Shown: positions 1 through 9,602, numbered from the stretch's first letter. The stretch: DNA of 64,000 nucleotides from Clostridium sp. (GCA_031292145.1 JARLHR010000204.1:62001-126000); one strand, 5' to 3'. Numbers and translations: made by a program. Notes: generated by a model not told the origin, from the sequence alone.

Positions 1-507
1 CTGTAATGCTTCGAATACATCTAAGTCTTCTATCTTCATGTTACATAAACACATAATAGAAAAGTTTACACCAAATAACTCGCATGAAATGTTTGTCATT
101 ATCATTCCATTCCTTTTATAAAAATCTATTCTTCTTTTACGTATAGATTTTTCAGTTTCATCAGGAGCACATTCAATTTTTTCTACTTCCACCATGATTC
201 CATGATAATCTTTGCATTTTTCTTTTAAAATATTTAAAAATTTACTTCCTATTCCCTTATTTCTATATTCTTCACACACTGAATAATAGTCAATCAATAT
301 ATATGATTTTGAAGATACTAAAAATGCATAAGCTAACAATTGTCCATTATCATACAAGCCATAACATATATAATTTTCCTTCTTTACAAGCTTTTGTATT
401 ACATCAACTGGCTTTAATTCTTCAATTGGAAAATCCCTTCGCATATGGTTATTATACACATTAATAATATCTTCATCATTTAGTTTTTTTAAATCCATTA
501 TATTCAT
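1..507 (-). CDS. GNAT family N-acetyltransferase (3' end outside window)
   Basis: Reading the minus strand from position 507 gives an open frame of 169 codons that runs off the window edge without a stop. It contains the acetyl-CoA-binding signature of GNAT enzymes, R-N-K-G-I-G, after a VCEEY strand, and a hydrophobic strand before it (LLAYAFLVSS). These enzymes transfer an acetyl group from acetyl-CoA to an amine; the substrate cannot be told. Two in-frame ATGs exist, at 507 and 498. I prefer 507 because AAGG lies about six bases upstream, but 498 is possible. The gene is followed upstream by a 200-base gap and is not obviously part of an operon. Confidence 0.8.
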   Translation of the reverse strand, partial: MNIMDLKKLNDEDIINVYNNHMRRDFPIEELKPVDVIQKLVKKENYICYGLYDNGQLLAYAFLVSSKSYILIDYYSVCEEYRNKGIGSKFLNILKEKCKDYHGIMVEVEKIECAPDETEKSIRKRRIDFYKRNGMIMTNISCELFGVNFSIMCLCNMKIEDLDVFEALQ

Positions 508-660
508 CCTAACCTTCTAATTTCACTATAAGCTTTTTTCTATATTAGTGTTAGGTATATTTTATCACTATACACTAACTTTTTAATAATGAAAATTTCT
601 TTTAATTTATATATCTTACCTTTACCAATTTTCGTGTTTATTATATCATAACTTTGCCTT

Positions 661-690
661 AATTAAGGCACATGAAAATAAGTATATCTT
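661..690. repeat. fragment of GGCACATGAAAATAA intergenic repeat
   Basis: The sequence AAGGCACATGAAAATAA matches the end of the fuller palindromic repeat at 20407-20499. It lies just beyond the stop of the large kinase gene. Nothing else is evident between 508 and 706 apart from a weak inverted repeat near 547-582. Confidence 0.4.
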
Positions 691-706
691 AAAAGTATAT
701 ATAACC

Positions 707-3700
707 TTAATCAAAGTAGATATCTGAAAATTCTATATTAAGAGTATCTACTAAGCTGCTAGAATTTTCAGTTTGATTCTGTGGCTTTTGAAGTTGATTT
801 TCATGTAGCTTTTTCACTGGGAACTCGATAATGAATTTGCTGCCCTTTCCAAGTTCACTAGTTAATGAAATTTTCCCATCATGCAATTCAACAAATGATT
901 TTACAATAGAAAGTCCTATACCAGTTCCTTCATTTTTTCTTGTAAATGTGTTATCAATTTGCTGAAATTTTTCAAAAATCATTTCTTTCTTTTCTGCAGG
1001 TACTCCAATCCCTGTATCTTCGATAGAAACTATAACACTATCGGTTTTATTTAAAATTTTTACAAATATGCATCCCTTCTTTGGTGTAAACTTTATTGCA
1101 TTAGAAAGTAAGTTTAGTAATATTCTTTCAATCTTATCCGGATCTACAGCTATAATTTTCTCTTCCTCATCTGTATCAAATATTATCGTTATTCCCTTTA
1201 ATTTAGCATACTCTACTACAGAAATTGTTATATCCTCAACTAAACTTACAATATTAAGATTTTTAAGGTCAAGTTTTCTAAAACCAGCATCAAATTTTGT
1301 TACATCAATAATATTATTAACGAGTCTTAGCAATCGATAGCAATTCTGCTTAATTGTCCTAATATGATTAGATAGATTTTGTTTATTTTCAGATTCATTA
1401 CTATTAATGTTAACTTCAATTAACTGTATTCCACTTAAAATAACGGCAATAGGAGTTCTAAGTTCATGGCTTATATTTGCAATAAAATTACTCTTCGCTA
1501 TATTTGCATTGTCAGCTTCTGCCTTTGCATTTTTAAGTTCTAGTTCAGTCTTACTGTATCGCTCTATTTCTCCTTCAAGAATCCCATTTACCTCCTGGAG
1601 GATAAGGTTCGTTCTCTCAAGCTCCTTAGCTTTATCAGTATTAACTATTAGATTACTAGTTTCACCAATTTTACTCATCAAAGCCGACTCTTCACTAGAT
1701 GTATTAACAAGAAACTGATTTTTTAAAATATTTACTTCCTCTATTGTCTGCTTTGCTATTTTTAGCTCATCTTCAGATTTTTTTCTTTCAGATATATTCA
1801 TATGAATTCCAGACATTCGGATTGGTTTATCGTGTTCGTCCCACTCAATTACCCTGCCTCTATCTTTTATCCATACCCAATCTCCACTTTTATGTTTTAA
1901 TCTCAGCTCACATTCATACCAATATATTTTTTTTGAAAAACATTGTTCTATACATTCCATCACTCTAGAAGTATCCTCAGGATGGATTAATTTTATCCAT
2001 GTATCAATATTAGCAGGCATTAATTCCTCTACAGTATACCCTAACATTTTTCCCCATTCTTCATTAATTATATTTTCTCCAGTTTCTATGTTCCAATCCC
2101 AAAGCCCTACCCCTGCACTACTAGCTGTAATATTCAATTTAATTTCACTATCTCGAAGCTTATCTTTCATATTTTGTTCCAAAGTATTATAAAGCATAGC
2201 ATTTTCAAGTGAAATAGCTGCCTGAGCCGATAAGATCTCTATAATTTTTACTCTATCAGGTCTAAATGCACCTTCAATCAAATTATTTTCAAGGTATAAA
2301 ATACCTTTTATCTCATTTTTAAGTTTTACTGCTTTTGAGATGAATGATTTTGGTTTTTGGTTAATAATATAAGTATCATTATTAAAGAAAGATTTATCTA
2401 TTTTTTCAGGAAATATAACATCTTCCCCTGTTCTTCCTGTATATCTAATAACTGTTTTTGGAAGTTCTTCACATTCATCAAGAGGTAGTGATGTTAATAT
2501 TTGCTTCTTATTTTCTGCTTCACCTAAATAAGCTTCAATCATAAGCTTATCTCCTCTCTTTAGTATAAAGAATCCCCTTTGAGCTCCCACATTTTCTATC
2601 ATAACAGTCATAAGACGACTAAGCAGTCCTTCAAGATTGATTTCACTAGAAATTGCCTGCGATGCTTTCATGATGGAGAACAAATCAATATTTTGATGAG
2701 AATCTATCTTTTCATTACTGCCTGAAAATAAATTTGGATATGTATCATCCAAATTTTCCACTTTAGCTGCAGCTCCCCAATGCTGATACTTATTTCTAGC
2801 TTCCATAAGGTATACTTTTGCAGTGTCCAATTTACATTCATTCAAATAGAATTTTCCTGCTAATTCATAGGCTAAAGCTTCTTCATTTAAATATTCATTT
2901 TCCTTAGCTAAATTGATGGATTTATCATAGTATTCTTTAGCTTCACTATAATTTCCACTTACTTTGCATAACTCAGCTTGAACTAAATAAAATTTATGTA
3001 GAAAATTCATTGGTGCTAGTTTTGACCACATTAGCATCTTTGCTTGATTGTTGTTAACTCTTACTAAATTCAGATTTTGCTCTTCCTTTGTCAAAGTGAA
3101 ATGTAGAGCTAGTCTTATAAGAGAATCATAAAAATAGAAAATAGCAATATCTATCATTCCTCCAAATCCATTTATGTTTTCTTCTATTTTCTGTCCACAT
3201 TCAATAGCTCCAGAGTAATTTTTGAAGTAATAACTTAACATCATTTTAGCTAAATAGAGATACTGCATTCCCTGTATATCTCCAATGCCTTGAATAATGG
3301 GCAACATCCTATCTTCATCAAAATAATCACCATTAAACTCCAAAACATTTTGACATCTTCCTTGCAAATTCTGGATGGTTTGTCCAAAAATATTTATCCA
3401 AATAATACTTAAACCCTGTTGCATTTTCTGTAATCTTTTTATATTAATATCTATTTCTTTTCCTGCTACCTCAAGAATCTGACCAGCGTAAAGTGAATTC
3501 TTACTGTACATAGATGCACAATATCCTGCATATTCAAAGTTACCATTTTCTACTCCAGACCAATACCCTTCAATATATGGCTTAAATGTTTCTCTTATAT
3601 GTTCTTTCCAATGCTTCGTAAAAGTATTATTTGCATCCATTACTAATGACTTATATTGCTTCATATTTTGACTTTCTACAAGTTTATCGCTCATTTTTTC

Positions 3701-6619
3701 TAATTTATATGCAAGTTCTATATATTCCTCTAATTTATCTCCTAGCTCTATATTGTTTATGTGCGAACAAAGAGTATTTGCATAAAATGAATAAACTACT
3801 GGAGCAAACGGAGTATTACCAAATTTTACAGTTAACTCTACCATCTTACATATTACTATATTTCCAAGTATAGAATCTAATTGAAATGCGACTGGCGTGC
3901 TACTCAGCAAAATCTGCATTGCTGCAAGCTTTACAGGATCTTTCAGTTGCGGTAACTCAGTTAACTTTTCTACTTGCATTACTGATATGGTCTTCCATGT
4001 ATTTTTAAAAGCTACTTCAAAATCGTATTGATTAGGTTCCCTTGGAATATAAATTCCAAGATGTTTAAGAACTGTTGCACTTGTCTCCATTGCTTCCTTT
4101 AAATTTAACTCAGCTTGATAAGCTTCTATTTTAATTTTATAAACTTTAATTTTATCTAGTAATGTTTTTCCATTACTTAATACAATTCCTCCAAACTTAT
4201 CCATTTCATTATACTCATTTATTAAATGCGCTGCCTCTGTAATATCTGAATACAATTGCAAAGTCAAATCATAATTCTCTTCCCACGCATTACTACTTAA
4301 TAATTTAATTCCTTCACTAAAATAATTATATGCAGAAGAATATGCAGAAGATTTTTTTGCCATTATACCTGCCTTCAAATATAATTCTGCCAATTTAACC
4401 TTTTTTGCTTCATCAATGATTATTGCGCTTCCAGCATTAAGTTGCCTAACTATTTCAAACAATTGCTCTGAATTATTTAAATCACTACAGTTTTTCAAAT
4501 AAAGTTGCCCTAGCTGTAAATGTATGACACATTTTTCATCTTCTGATATCATGGAATATACTGCCTGCTGGATACGGTCATGAACAAACTTAAATTTAAT
4601 ATATCCCTGTACCTGCTGCTGAAATTCACTTTTATCAACATAGATCATACCAATTTCAACTGCTTCTTCTAACGAATGTAATATGATTTCAGCGGGATTA
4701 TCACCAACCAAAGCTAGTGTCTGCAAATCAAATTGATTTCCAATGCATGCTGCATATTTAAGCCACAGTATTGCCTTCGGATTTAGTGTTTTAATTTTGC
4801 TATTTAACAGATCTATTACATTTTCTGTTATGTTCATTTTTTTAATCTCTTCAGTATTAAAGCGCCATGTACTTAACCTATAATCAAACCATAAGTATCC
4901 AAAATCATATAAAGATCTTAAAAATTGCTTAACAAAAAATGGATTACCCTGTGTTTTATTCCATATACAATCGGCCAATTCTTGGAACTCCATCAAATCT
5001 TGATCCAAACTTACTAATGTATCTTCTAGAAGCAGCTGCACATCTTTCTTTTGAAGTTCCTTCAAATTAATTGTATTAGTAATGGTTTTGTCCTGAATCA
5101 TCTCAGCTACCCATGATGTAATTGGATAAAGGAAACTAGTGTCGTTATCTCGATATGCCCCCACCACCAATAAATGCTTATTTGATTTATTCGTGATTAT
5201 CATTTTTAAGAAATTCAAACTCGAAGAATCTGCCCATTGCAAATCATCGATAAATATAACAAATGGATGTATCGCTGTGGCTATAATTTGTATAAAATTT
5301 TTGAATACAAAATTAAACCTGTTCTGGTTCTCAACAGCACCTAATTGAGAAACCGCAGGCTGCTTTCCTATAATTAATTCTAAAGCTGGAATTACATCTA
5401 TAATAACTTGACCATTATTCCCAACTGCTTTCAAGATACTTTGCTTCCATCCCTCCAATTTATTTGAAGATTCCATAAGAAGCTGATTAATAAAATTATC
5501 CAAGGATTGAATAATCGCACTATATGGAATATCATTTTGAAATTGTTCAAACTTACCAAAAGTAAAGTATCCATGTTTTTTCTTAATATAACTGCAAAAT
5601 TCATGAACTATAGCAGACTTTCCCATTCCTGGTGCTCCCCATATTATAAATAATTCCGACGCACCTTCTCTGACTCTATCAAAGGATTCCATCAATATTT
5701 GAAATTCCTTATCACGTCCATATAATTTTTGCGGTATAAAAAATTGCCCAGAAAAATCATACTTCCCTAATTTAAAACTCTTACTAAAATTGTTTTCCAC
5801 ATTCATAAGGCATCTTTCAAAGTCCTTCTTTAATCCAAAAGCAGACTTATATCTATCTTCTGGATTTTTTGCAATTAATTTTAGTATAATATCAGATACA
5901 ACTTTAGGTATAGCTGAATTAATTTTATTAATACCTTCTGGTTCTTTTGCTACATGACTATAAATCAGCTCAATTAAATCTTTTGATGGAAAAGGTACCT
6001 TTCCCGCCAACATTTCATAAAAAGTTATTCCCAACGAATAAAAATCACTTCTATAATCCGCAGTTCTATTCATTCTTCCTGTTTGTTCTGGTGAAATGTA
6101 ATTTAATGAACCCTCGAAAATATTAATATCTGCTAATATATAATTTTTATTTGATAAGTGCACTGCATTACTAAAATTAATGATTTTTACTTCTCCTGTT
6201 TGTCTATTATATAAAACATTAGACGGATTAATAGCTCCATGAATAATATTTTTAGCATGAATTTTTTTTAATGCACTACAAATTTGAATAGAAATTAATA
6301 AAAATTCTTCAAGATCAAACACACCGAACTTATTTAATTTATCTATAGATTCTCCATTAAAATACTCTTGAATTATTGCAAGCCCATTATTGTAATTTAT
6401 TAAATCAATGTACTTAATAACATTGTTGCTTTTAATTCTATTTCCTATTTCAAACTCTTCTTTAAGTCTTTTTGTATCTTCATTAGTTTGATATTTTATA
6501 TTATTTATTTTTATAATAACAGAGCATCCATCAGAAATTCTCTTTCCCCTAAAAATACTTGTTCTTGCCCCACTATGCAATTCACTTATTATTTCATAGT
6601 CTTTTAATTTAGTATACAT
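707..6619 (-). CDS. giant kinase-like/AAA ATPase/GAF/PAS sensor histidine kinase
   Basis: This 1970-residue cytoplasmic protein has the layout of trifunctional Ser/Thr kinase-ATPase-histidine kinases. Residues about 7-270 are a protein-kinase fold; about 300-520 an AAA/Orc-like ATPase with Walker A GAPGMGKS (K334) and Walker B VIFIDDLQWAD; then a long helical TPR-like region to about 1270; a GAF domain about 1300-1460; a PAS/PAC domain about 1490-1590; and a histidine kinase with SHELRTP (H1718), N-box NLLSNAIKFT and G-boxes DTGIG and EGTGIGLS. The kinase domain keeps the ATP lysine (K37) but the HRD aspartate is alanine (A129, in HGAINPSN) and the DFG aspartate is asparagine (N148). It is therefore probably a pseudokinase. 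No receiver partner is adjacent. The last residues, EFSDIYFD, resemble those of the kinase at 53651-56008. The start has AAAGGA about ten bases upstream. Confidence 0.93.
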   Translation of the reverse strand: MYTKLKDYEIISELHSGARTSIFRGKRISDGCSVIIKINNIKYQTNEDTKRLKEEFEIGNRIKSNNVIKYIDLINYNNGLAIIQEYFNGESIDKLNKFGVFDLEEFLLISIQICSALKKIHAKNIIHGAINPSNVLYNRQTGEVKIINFSNAVHLSNKNYILADINIFEGSLNYISPEQTGRMNRTADYRSDFYSLGITFYEMLAGKVPFPSKDLIELIYSHVAKEPEGINKINSAIPKVVSDIILKLIAKNPEDRYKSAFGLKKDFERCLMNVENNFSKSFKLGKYDFSGQFFIPQKLYGRDKEFQILMESFDRVREGASELFIIWGAPGMGKSAIVHEFCSYIKKKHGYFTFGKFEQFQNDIPYSAIIQSLDNFINQLLMESSNKLEGWKQSILKAVGNNGQVIIDVIPALELIIGKQPAVSQLGAVENQNRFNFVFKNFIQIIATAIHPFVIFIDDLQWADSSSLNFLKMIITNKSNKHLLVVGAYRDNDTSFLYPITSWVAEMIQDKTITNTINLKELQKKDVQLLLEDTLVSLDQDLMEFQELADCIWNKTQGNPFFVKQFLRSLYDFGYLWFDYRLSTWRFNTEEIKKMNITENVIDLLNSKIKTLNPKAILWLKYAACIGNQFDLQTLALVGDNPAEIILHSLEEAVEIGMIYVDKSEFQQQVQGYIKFKFVHDRIQQAVYSMISEDEKCVIHLQLGQLYLKNCSDLNNSEQLFEIVRQLNAGSAIIIDEAKKVKLAELYLKAGIMAKKSSAYSSAYNYFSEGIKLLSSNAWEENYDLTLQLYSDITEAAHLINEYNEMDKFGGIVLSNGKTLLDKIKVYKIKIEAYQAELNLKEAMETSATVLKHLGIYIPREPNQYDFEVAFKNTWKTISVMQVEKLTELPQLKDPVKLAAMQILLSSTPVAFQLDSILGNIVICKMVELTVKFGNTPFAPVVYSFYANTLCSHINNIELGDKLEEYIELAYKLEKMSDKLVESQNMKQYKSLVMDANNTFTKHWKEHIRETFKPYIEGYWSGVENGNFEYAGYCASMYSKNSLYAGQILEVAGKEIDINIKRLQKMQQGLSIIWINIFGQTIQNLQGRCQNVLEFNGDYFDEDRMLPIIQGIGDIQGMQYLYLAKMMLSYYFKNYSGAIECGQKIEENINGFGGMIDIAIFYFYDSLIRLALHFTLTKEEQNLNLVRVNNNQAKMLMWSKLAPMNFLHKFYLVQAELCKVSGNYSEAKEYYDKSINLAKENEYLNEEALAYELAGKFYLNECKLDTAKVYLMEARNKYQHWGAAAKVENLDDTYPNLFSGSNEKIDSHQNIDLFSIMKASQAISSEINLEGLLSRLMTVMIENVGAQRGFFILKRGDKLMIEAYLGEAENKKQILTSLPLDECEELPKTVIRYTGRTGEDVIFPEKIDKSFFNNDTYIINQKPKSFISKAVKLKNEIKGILYLENNLIEGAFRPDRVKIIEILSAQAAISLENAMLYNTLEQNMKDKLRDSEIKLNITASSAGVGLWDWNIETGENIINEEWGKMLGYTVEELMPANIDTWIKLIHPEDTSRVMECIEQCFSKKIYWYECELRLKHKSGDWVWIKDRGRVIEWDEHDKPIRMSGIHMNISERKKSEDELKIAKQTIEEVNILKNQFLVNTSSEESALMSKIGETSNLIVNTDKAKELERTNLILQEVNGILEGEIERYSKTELELKNAKAEADNANIAKSNFIANISHELRTPIAVILSGIQLIEVNINSNESENKQNLSNHIRTIKQNCYRLLRLVNNIIDVTKFDAGFRKLDLKNLNIVSLVEDITISVVEYAKLKGITIIFDTDEEEKIIAVDPDKIERILLNLLSNAIKFTPKKGCIFVKILNKTDSVIVSIEDTGIGVPAEKKEMIFEKFQQIDNTFTRKNEGTGIGLSIVKSFVELHDGKISLTSELGKGSKFIIEFPVKKLHENQLQKPQNQTENSSSLVDTLNIEFSDIYFD

Positions 6620-6899
6620 TGTCTTTGTATCCTTTCACTCTATAGACTTTTATTAGGTATAAAAATATCATGCAATATTAATATATAAATTAAATCAATA
6701 TAAATAAAAATTCGACGCATAATAAAAAATACCTTCCTGAATTGTAAAAAGAAAGGATAAACCCATATGCTTTGGTAAAATAGCAAATAATATGAGATAA
6801 TTTGTTATTACCACTATCCATGCATGTTAGTTCTAATTATCTTTCAAATTCCCTAAATAACTTTTCAATTAGAGGCTTAAATTACCATGCATATATCTC

Positions 6900-6928
6900 T
6901 TGTACAGGCACTTTAAATATGTTATTAT
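6900..6928 (+). promoter_or_regulatory. SigA-type promoter of the Alu-like RNA/6S transcription unit
   Basis: TTGTAC (6900-6905), a 17-base spacer and TATTAT (6923-6928) form a good promoter. The same layout, including about 25 bases upstream, recurs before the second 6S RNA at 25600-25628. Transcription should start near 6935. Confidence 0.7.
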
Positions 6929-6934
6929 AACTTC

Positions 6935-7050
6935 ACGGAAACAAATTCGTGCTATATGGGGAGCTAGCGGTGCCCTGTAACCTGCAATCCGCTATAGCAG
7001 GATTGAATTCCCACTATAGAATTTAATTATCGACAGTGGGTGCACGATAT
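6935..7050 (+). ncRNA. SRP Alu-domain-only RNA
   Basis: The stretch 6947-7047 carries the hallmark 5' part of Firmicute SRP (scRNA) RNA: GGGGAGCTAGCGGTGCCC (helix 3) and CCTGCAATCCGC...GCAGG (helix 4). TAGCGG and CCGCTA are placed in the two loops for the tertiary loop-loop pairing, followed by TTGAATTCCC. Normal SRP RNA then runs through a long helix 5 to the S domain that binds Ffh. Here helix 5 is a stub (CCCACT/AGTGGG around a 19-base loop), and the 3' strand returns at once to the closing stem, TCGTGC (6947-6952) with GCACGA (7042-7047). No S-domain motif such as GGAAGGAAGC is present. There is no terminator after it, so it is probably made as a precursor with the 6S RNA that follows. 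That it is a folded Alu domain is clear; any function is inference. Confidence 0.8.
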
Positions 7051-7072
7051 TACCTTATTATAAAGAATATAA

Positions 7073-7259
7073 ATTCTGAAATATTCGTTAAGCTCTTATT
7101 TTGAACCTACGCATTAATTTGGGGAGTTCAATATTTAGATGAAGAAATGTACTTTCAATTGAGTCCTTTTACGGCATTGAAGGCGATTGAGGTATCTGTG
7201 AGGACACCCACCTATCGAAAGATAGGGATCAAAATTAGAGTATCGGTATTTTGGATATC
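7073..7259 (+). ncRNA. ssrS: 6S RNA, copy 1
   Basis: The 5' end, CTGAAATATTCGTTAAGC, and 3' end, CGGTATTTTGGAT, match the conserved closing stem of 6S RNA. CTCTTATTTTGA pairs with TCAAAATTAGAG to border the central bubble, and CCTATCGAAAGATAGG forms the usual small bubble-side hairpin. 6S RNA binds SigA-RNA polymerase by mimicking an open promoter and acts mainly in stationary phase. A second copy lies at 25663-25848. The differences between copies mostly preserve pairing. Confidence 0.88.
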
Positions 7260-7278
7260 ATAAATAGAATTTTTATGT

Positions 7279-7321
7279 GGTGCCTCAAGATGGTTAAAAA
7301 TCATCTTGAGGCACCTCTTTT
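7279..7321 (+). terminator. Rho-independent terminator of 6S copy 1
   Basis: GGTGCCTCAAGATG (7279-7292) pairs perfectly with CATCTTGAGGCACC (7302-7315), followed by TCTTTT. Confidence 0.9.
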
Positions 7322-7404
7322 AATTTTTTAGGCAAACCCTCTGTAACTTTAAATATATATTTAGTCTTACAGATTGCAATTTTAAAATAGTTATACAAAC
7401 TAAA

Positions 7405-7473
7405 TGGTATAGGTTAATTCCTATACCACAGTAAAAATCATGTTTTTTACTGCCCACGAATTCGTGGGCAGTA
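7405..7473. other. cluster of three consecutive hairpins with overlapping pairings
   Basis: TGGTATAGG/CCTATACCA (7405-7428, six-base loop) is followed by CAGTAAAA/TTTTACTG (7429-7452) and by a perfect 26-base palindrome centred on GAATTC (7448-7473, arms TACTGCCCACGAA). The second and third structures share TACTG and cannot form together. No gene follows on the plus strand and the T-run lies on the wrong side for a terminator of either neighbour. The rest of 7322-7550 shows nothing else. Confidence 0.5.
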
Positions 7474-7551
7474 ATTAGTATATCCTAAAAATAACCTTAT
7501 ATAATTAATAATACAATTTTGTAAGTTATATTAGGTACACAAATTCTATAG

Positions 7552-7581
7552 TTGACTTCTTAGATAAAAATATTAGATAAT
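7552..7581 (+). promoter_or_regulatory. possible promoter for structured repeat element copy 1
   Basis: TTGACT (7552-7557) and GATAAT (7576-7581) are separated by 18 bases. A transcript would begin about 15 bases before the outer stem of the repeat element. This supports, but does not prove, that the element is transcribed. Confidence 0.45.
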
Positions 7582-7603
7582 TCTTAAGTAGATATCTTCA
7601 CTA

Positions 7604-7888
7604 GAAATCATAAATATTTTTGTGCAGAAGGCATTTGAAAATGAGCTGTTAAAGGTTCTTAAGCAGTGAGCCCAAATCTATGATTTGGTGCGAATCGCTT
7701 ACTCAGCGAACCGCAGTGAGTCGAGTTTCCTCTATAAGTTGTTCCACTTTAACTTGTCACACTAAAAGTGGGAGCATGCTAAAGTGGGTACAACCTGCAA
7801 CTTAGAACCTTCAGCGACATTTTCATAGCCCTTCGAAATAAAAATATTTATGATTTCGGTAAGCTACCACTTAAGTCTAGTTTCCGTG
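7604..7888 (+). repeat. structured RNA-like repeat element, copy 1
   Basis: The element is a long, interrupted hairpin. The outer stem GAAATCATAAATATTTTT (7604-7621) pairs with AAAAATATTTATGATTTC (7840-7857). Inside, GAAAATG...GCTG pairs with CAGC...CATTTTC and AAGGTTCT with AGAACCTT. There are two internal hairpins: CCAAATCtatGATTTGG, and CCACTTTA pairing with TAAAGTGG. A tail, CGGTAAGCTACC...AAGTCTAGTTTCCGT, follows. Copies at 36040-36325 and 38272-38459 keep the pairings with different bases. No protein is encoded. It lies downstream of cysN in the opposite orientation. Confidence 0.75.
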
Positions 7889-7913
7889 TTGGATATCTAA
7901 AGCATTATATCTT

Positions 7914-9602
7914 CTAGTTAGTGCTATGAAAAACTACTTTTCTATAAGTCTCAAATTTAACCCATTTATTCAAGAACTCTCCTAGAGTCTTTTCATTAGT
8001 TTCTTTATATTCATTTAAAAATATTGTAACTTCTTCATTAGAATTTACTTTCACTTCAAATCCTCTACCATTAATAACTGGAACTTCTTGATACTTATAA
8101 TCATCGATTGATTTAATATTAGTAATTTTCTTATCACGAACTTCAATTGCTACTAAGTCACGAAGAACTAGTAAATCAAAGTTCTCTGGATATTCATAGC
8201 TATCACCTTTTATCGGAAGTTCATCACCTACAGTGTAAGTTTGTTCATTTGGTTTATATTTGAATATAGATAAAGTTTCTGTATCATAATAGAATTCTTC
8301 AAAAATGTCTCCTCTTGCTTTTAATTCATTATGTTCAAAAGCAAATTTTCCATCTTTAACATCATTATTATGAACATCTTCTATAACACCACAAGCTGAC
8401 GTCATGTTAGTAATACGATCTATTAAAATAAGTTCTCCTAAAGTTTTATGTGCCTCGAACTTATCTACAACTATTTTTTCAGAAAGTAAAATATCACATG
8501 CTGCTATTTCATTTTTTGTTAAATATCCAGTTGGTAAATGTTCACCTGTATTAACATCAATTTTATACTTTACATCTGTAACAACACCAGTTAGCATCTT
8601 AGTACCAACTTTTACAAAGTACTCTTTACCTGCTGTTAACTCTGAATCATCCATCCAAAGAATTTTTGCACTAAGTAACTTGCTTGGAGCAATGCTAGTT
8701 CCTTTTGTAAGTACACAGCCTCTTGATACGTCAACTTCTTTATTAAGCTGTATTGTAACCGCCTGTCCTTGCCCTGCACTTTGTGATTCCTTGTCTGTAA
8801 CATGAATGCTCTTTACTAGAGCTTTTTCATTGCTAGGAAGAGTTATAATCTCATCTCCTACTGCAATACTTCCTGCTTCAATTTCGCCTTGGAATCCTCT
8901 AAAGGTATGATTCGGTCTACATACCCTTTGAACTGGCATATAGAAACCTTCTTCTGATTTATTATCAATCTCTACATTTTCTAGATATGTTAAAAGTGCT
9001 TCTCCACTATACCATGGTGTATTTTCTGACTTCTTTGTAACATTATCCCCTTCTGTAGCTGATACTGGAATTATATGAACATTTTCTAATGAAAGTTCTT
9101 TTACTAATTCTTTAATTTGCTCTTCAATTTCTAGAAATCTTTCATGATTGTATTCTACTAAATCTATTTTATTAACTGCAAATACAAAATGTTTTACACC
9201 CATTAAAGAACAAATTCTTGCATGTCTTCTTGTTTGAACAAGTACACCTTGCTTTGCATCTAATAATATAATAGCAAGTTCTGCAAAAGATGCACCTACT
9301 GCCATATTTCTAGTATATTCTTCATGTCCTGGAGTATCTGCTACTATAAAACTTCTATTATCAGTTGTAAAATAACGATATGCAACGTCTATTGTAATTC
9401 CTTGTTCACGTTCCGCCATTAAACCATCTAATAATAGGGAATAGTCTATTGCTCCGCCTCTGCTTCCAACCTTACTATCTAATTCTAAAGCTTTTTCTTG
9501 ATCCGCATACAAAAGCTTTGAATCATATAAAATATGTCCTATAAGAGTAGATTTTCCGTCATCTACGCTACCACATGTTATAAACTTTAATAAGCTCTTC
9601 AT
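7914..9602 (-). CDS. cysN: sulfate adenylyltransferase large subunit (GTPase)
   Basis: CysN is the GTP-hydrolysing subunit that drives the CysD reaction, ATP plus sulfate to APS, in the cytoplasm. The elongation-factor-like G domain is clear: GSVDDGKST at about residues 10-18, DTPGHEEYTRNM and NKIDLV. Beta-barrel domains follow. I place the start at ATG 9602, one base after the cysD stop, giving 562 residues; the longer open frame would overlap cysD by more than 100 bases. About 100 residues after the usual CysN end have no P-loop, so this is not a CysN-CysC (APS kinase) fusion. It is the last gene of the sulfate cluster. Confidence 0.93.
   Translation of the reverse strand: MKSLLKFITCGSVDDGKSTLIGHILYDSKLLYADQEKALELDSKVGSRGGAIDYSLLLDGLMAEREQGITIDVAYRYFTTDNRSFIVADTPGHEEYTRNMAVGASFAELAIILLDAKQGVLVQTRRHARICSLMGVKHFVFAVNKIDLVEYNHERFLEIEEQIKELVKELSLENVHIIPVSATEGDNVTKKSENTPWYSGEALLTYLENVEIDNKSEEGFYMPVQRVCRPNHTFRGFQGEIEAGSIAVGDEIITLPSNEKALVKSIHVTDKESQSAGQGQAVTIQLNKEVDVSRGCVLTKGTSIAPSKLLSAKILWMDDSELTAGKEYFVKVGTKMLTGVVTDVKYKIDVNTGEHLPTGYLTKNEIAACDILLSEKIVVDKFEAHKTLGELILIDRITNMTSACGVIEDVHNNDVKDGKFAFEHNELKARGDIFEEFYYDTETLSIFKYKPNEQTYTVGDELPIKGDSYEYPENFDLLVLRDLVAIEVRDKKITNIKSIDDYKYQEVPVINGRGFEVKVNSNEEVTIFLNEYKETNEKTLGEFLNKWVKFETYRKVVFHSTN

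Noticed and set aside
6935-7050. Reading the SRP-like RNA as a complete small SRP RNA (ffs).
   Set aside because: Small bacterial SRP RNA keeps the S domain and lacks the Alu part; here the opposite is seen and no Ffh-binding loop is present.
7448-7473. The 26-base palindrome as a transcription terminator.
   Set aside because: The T-run precedes it on the plus strand, and the minus strand continues with A residues.
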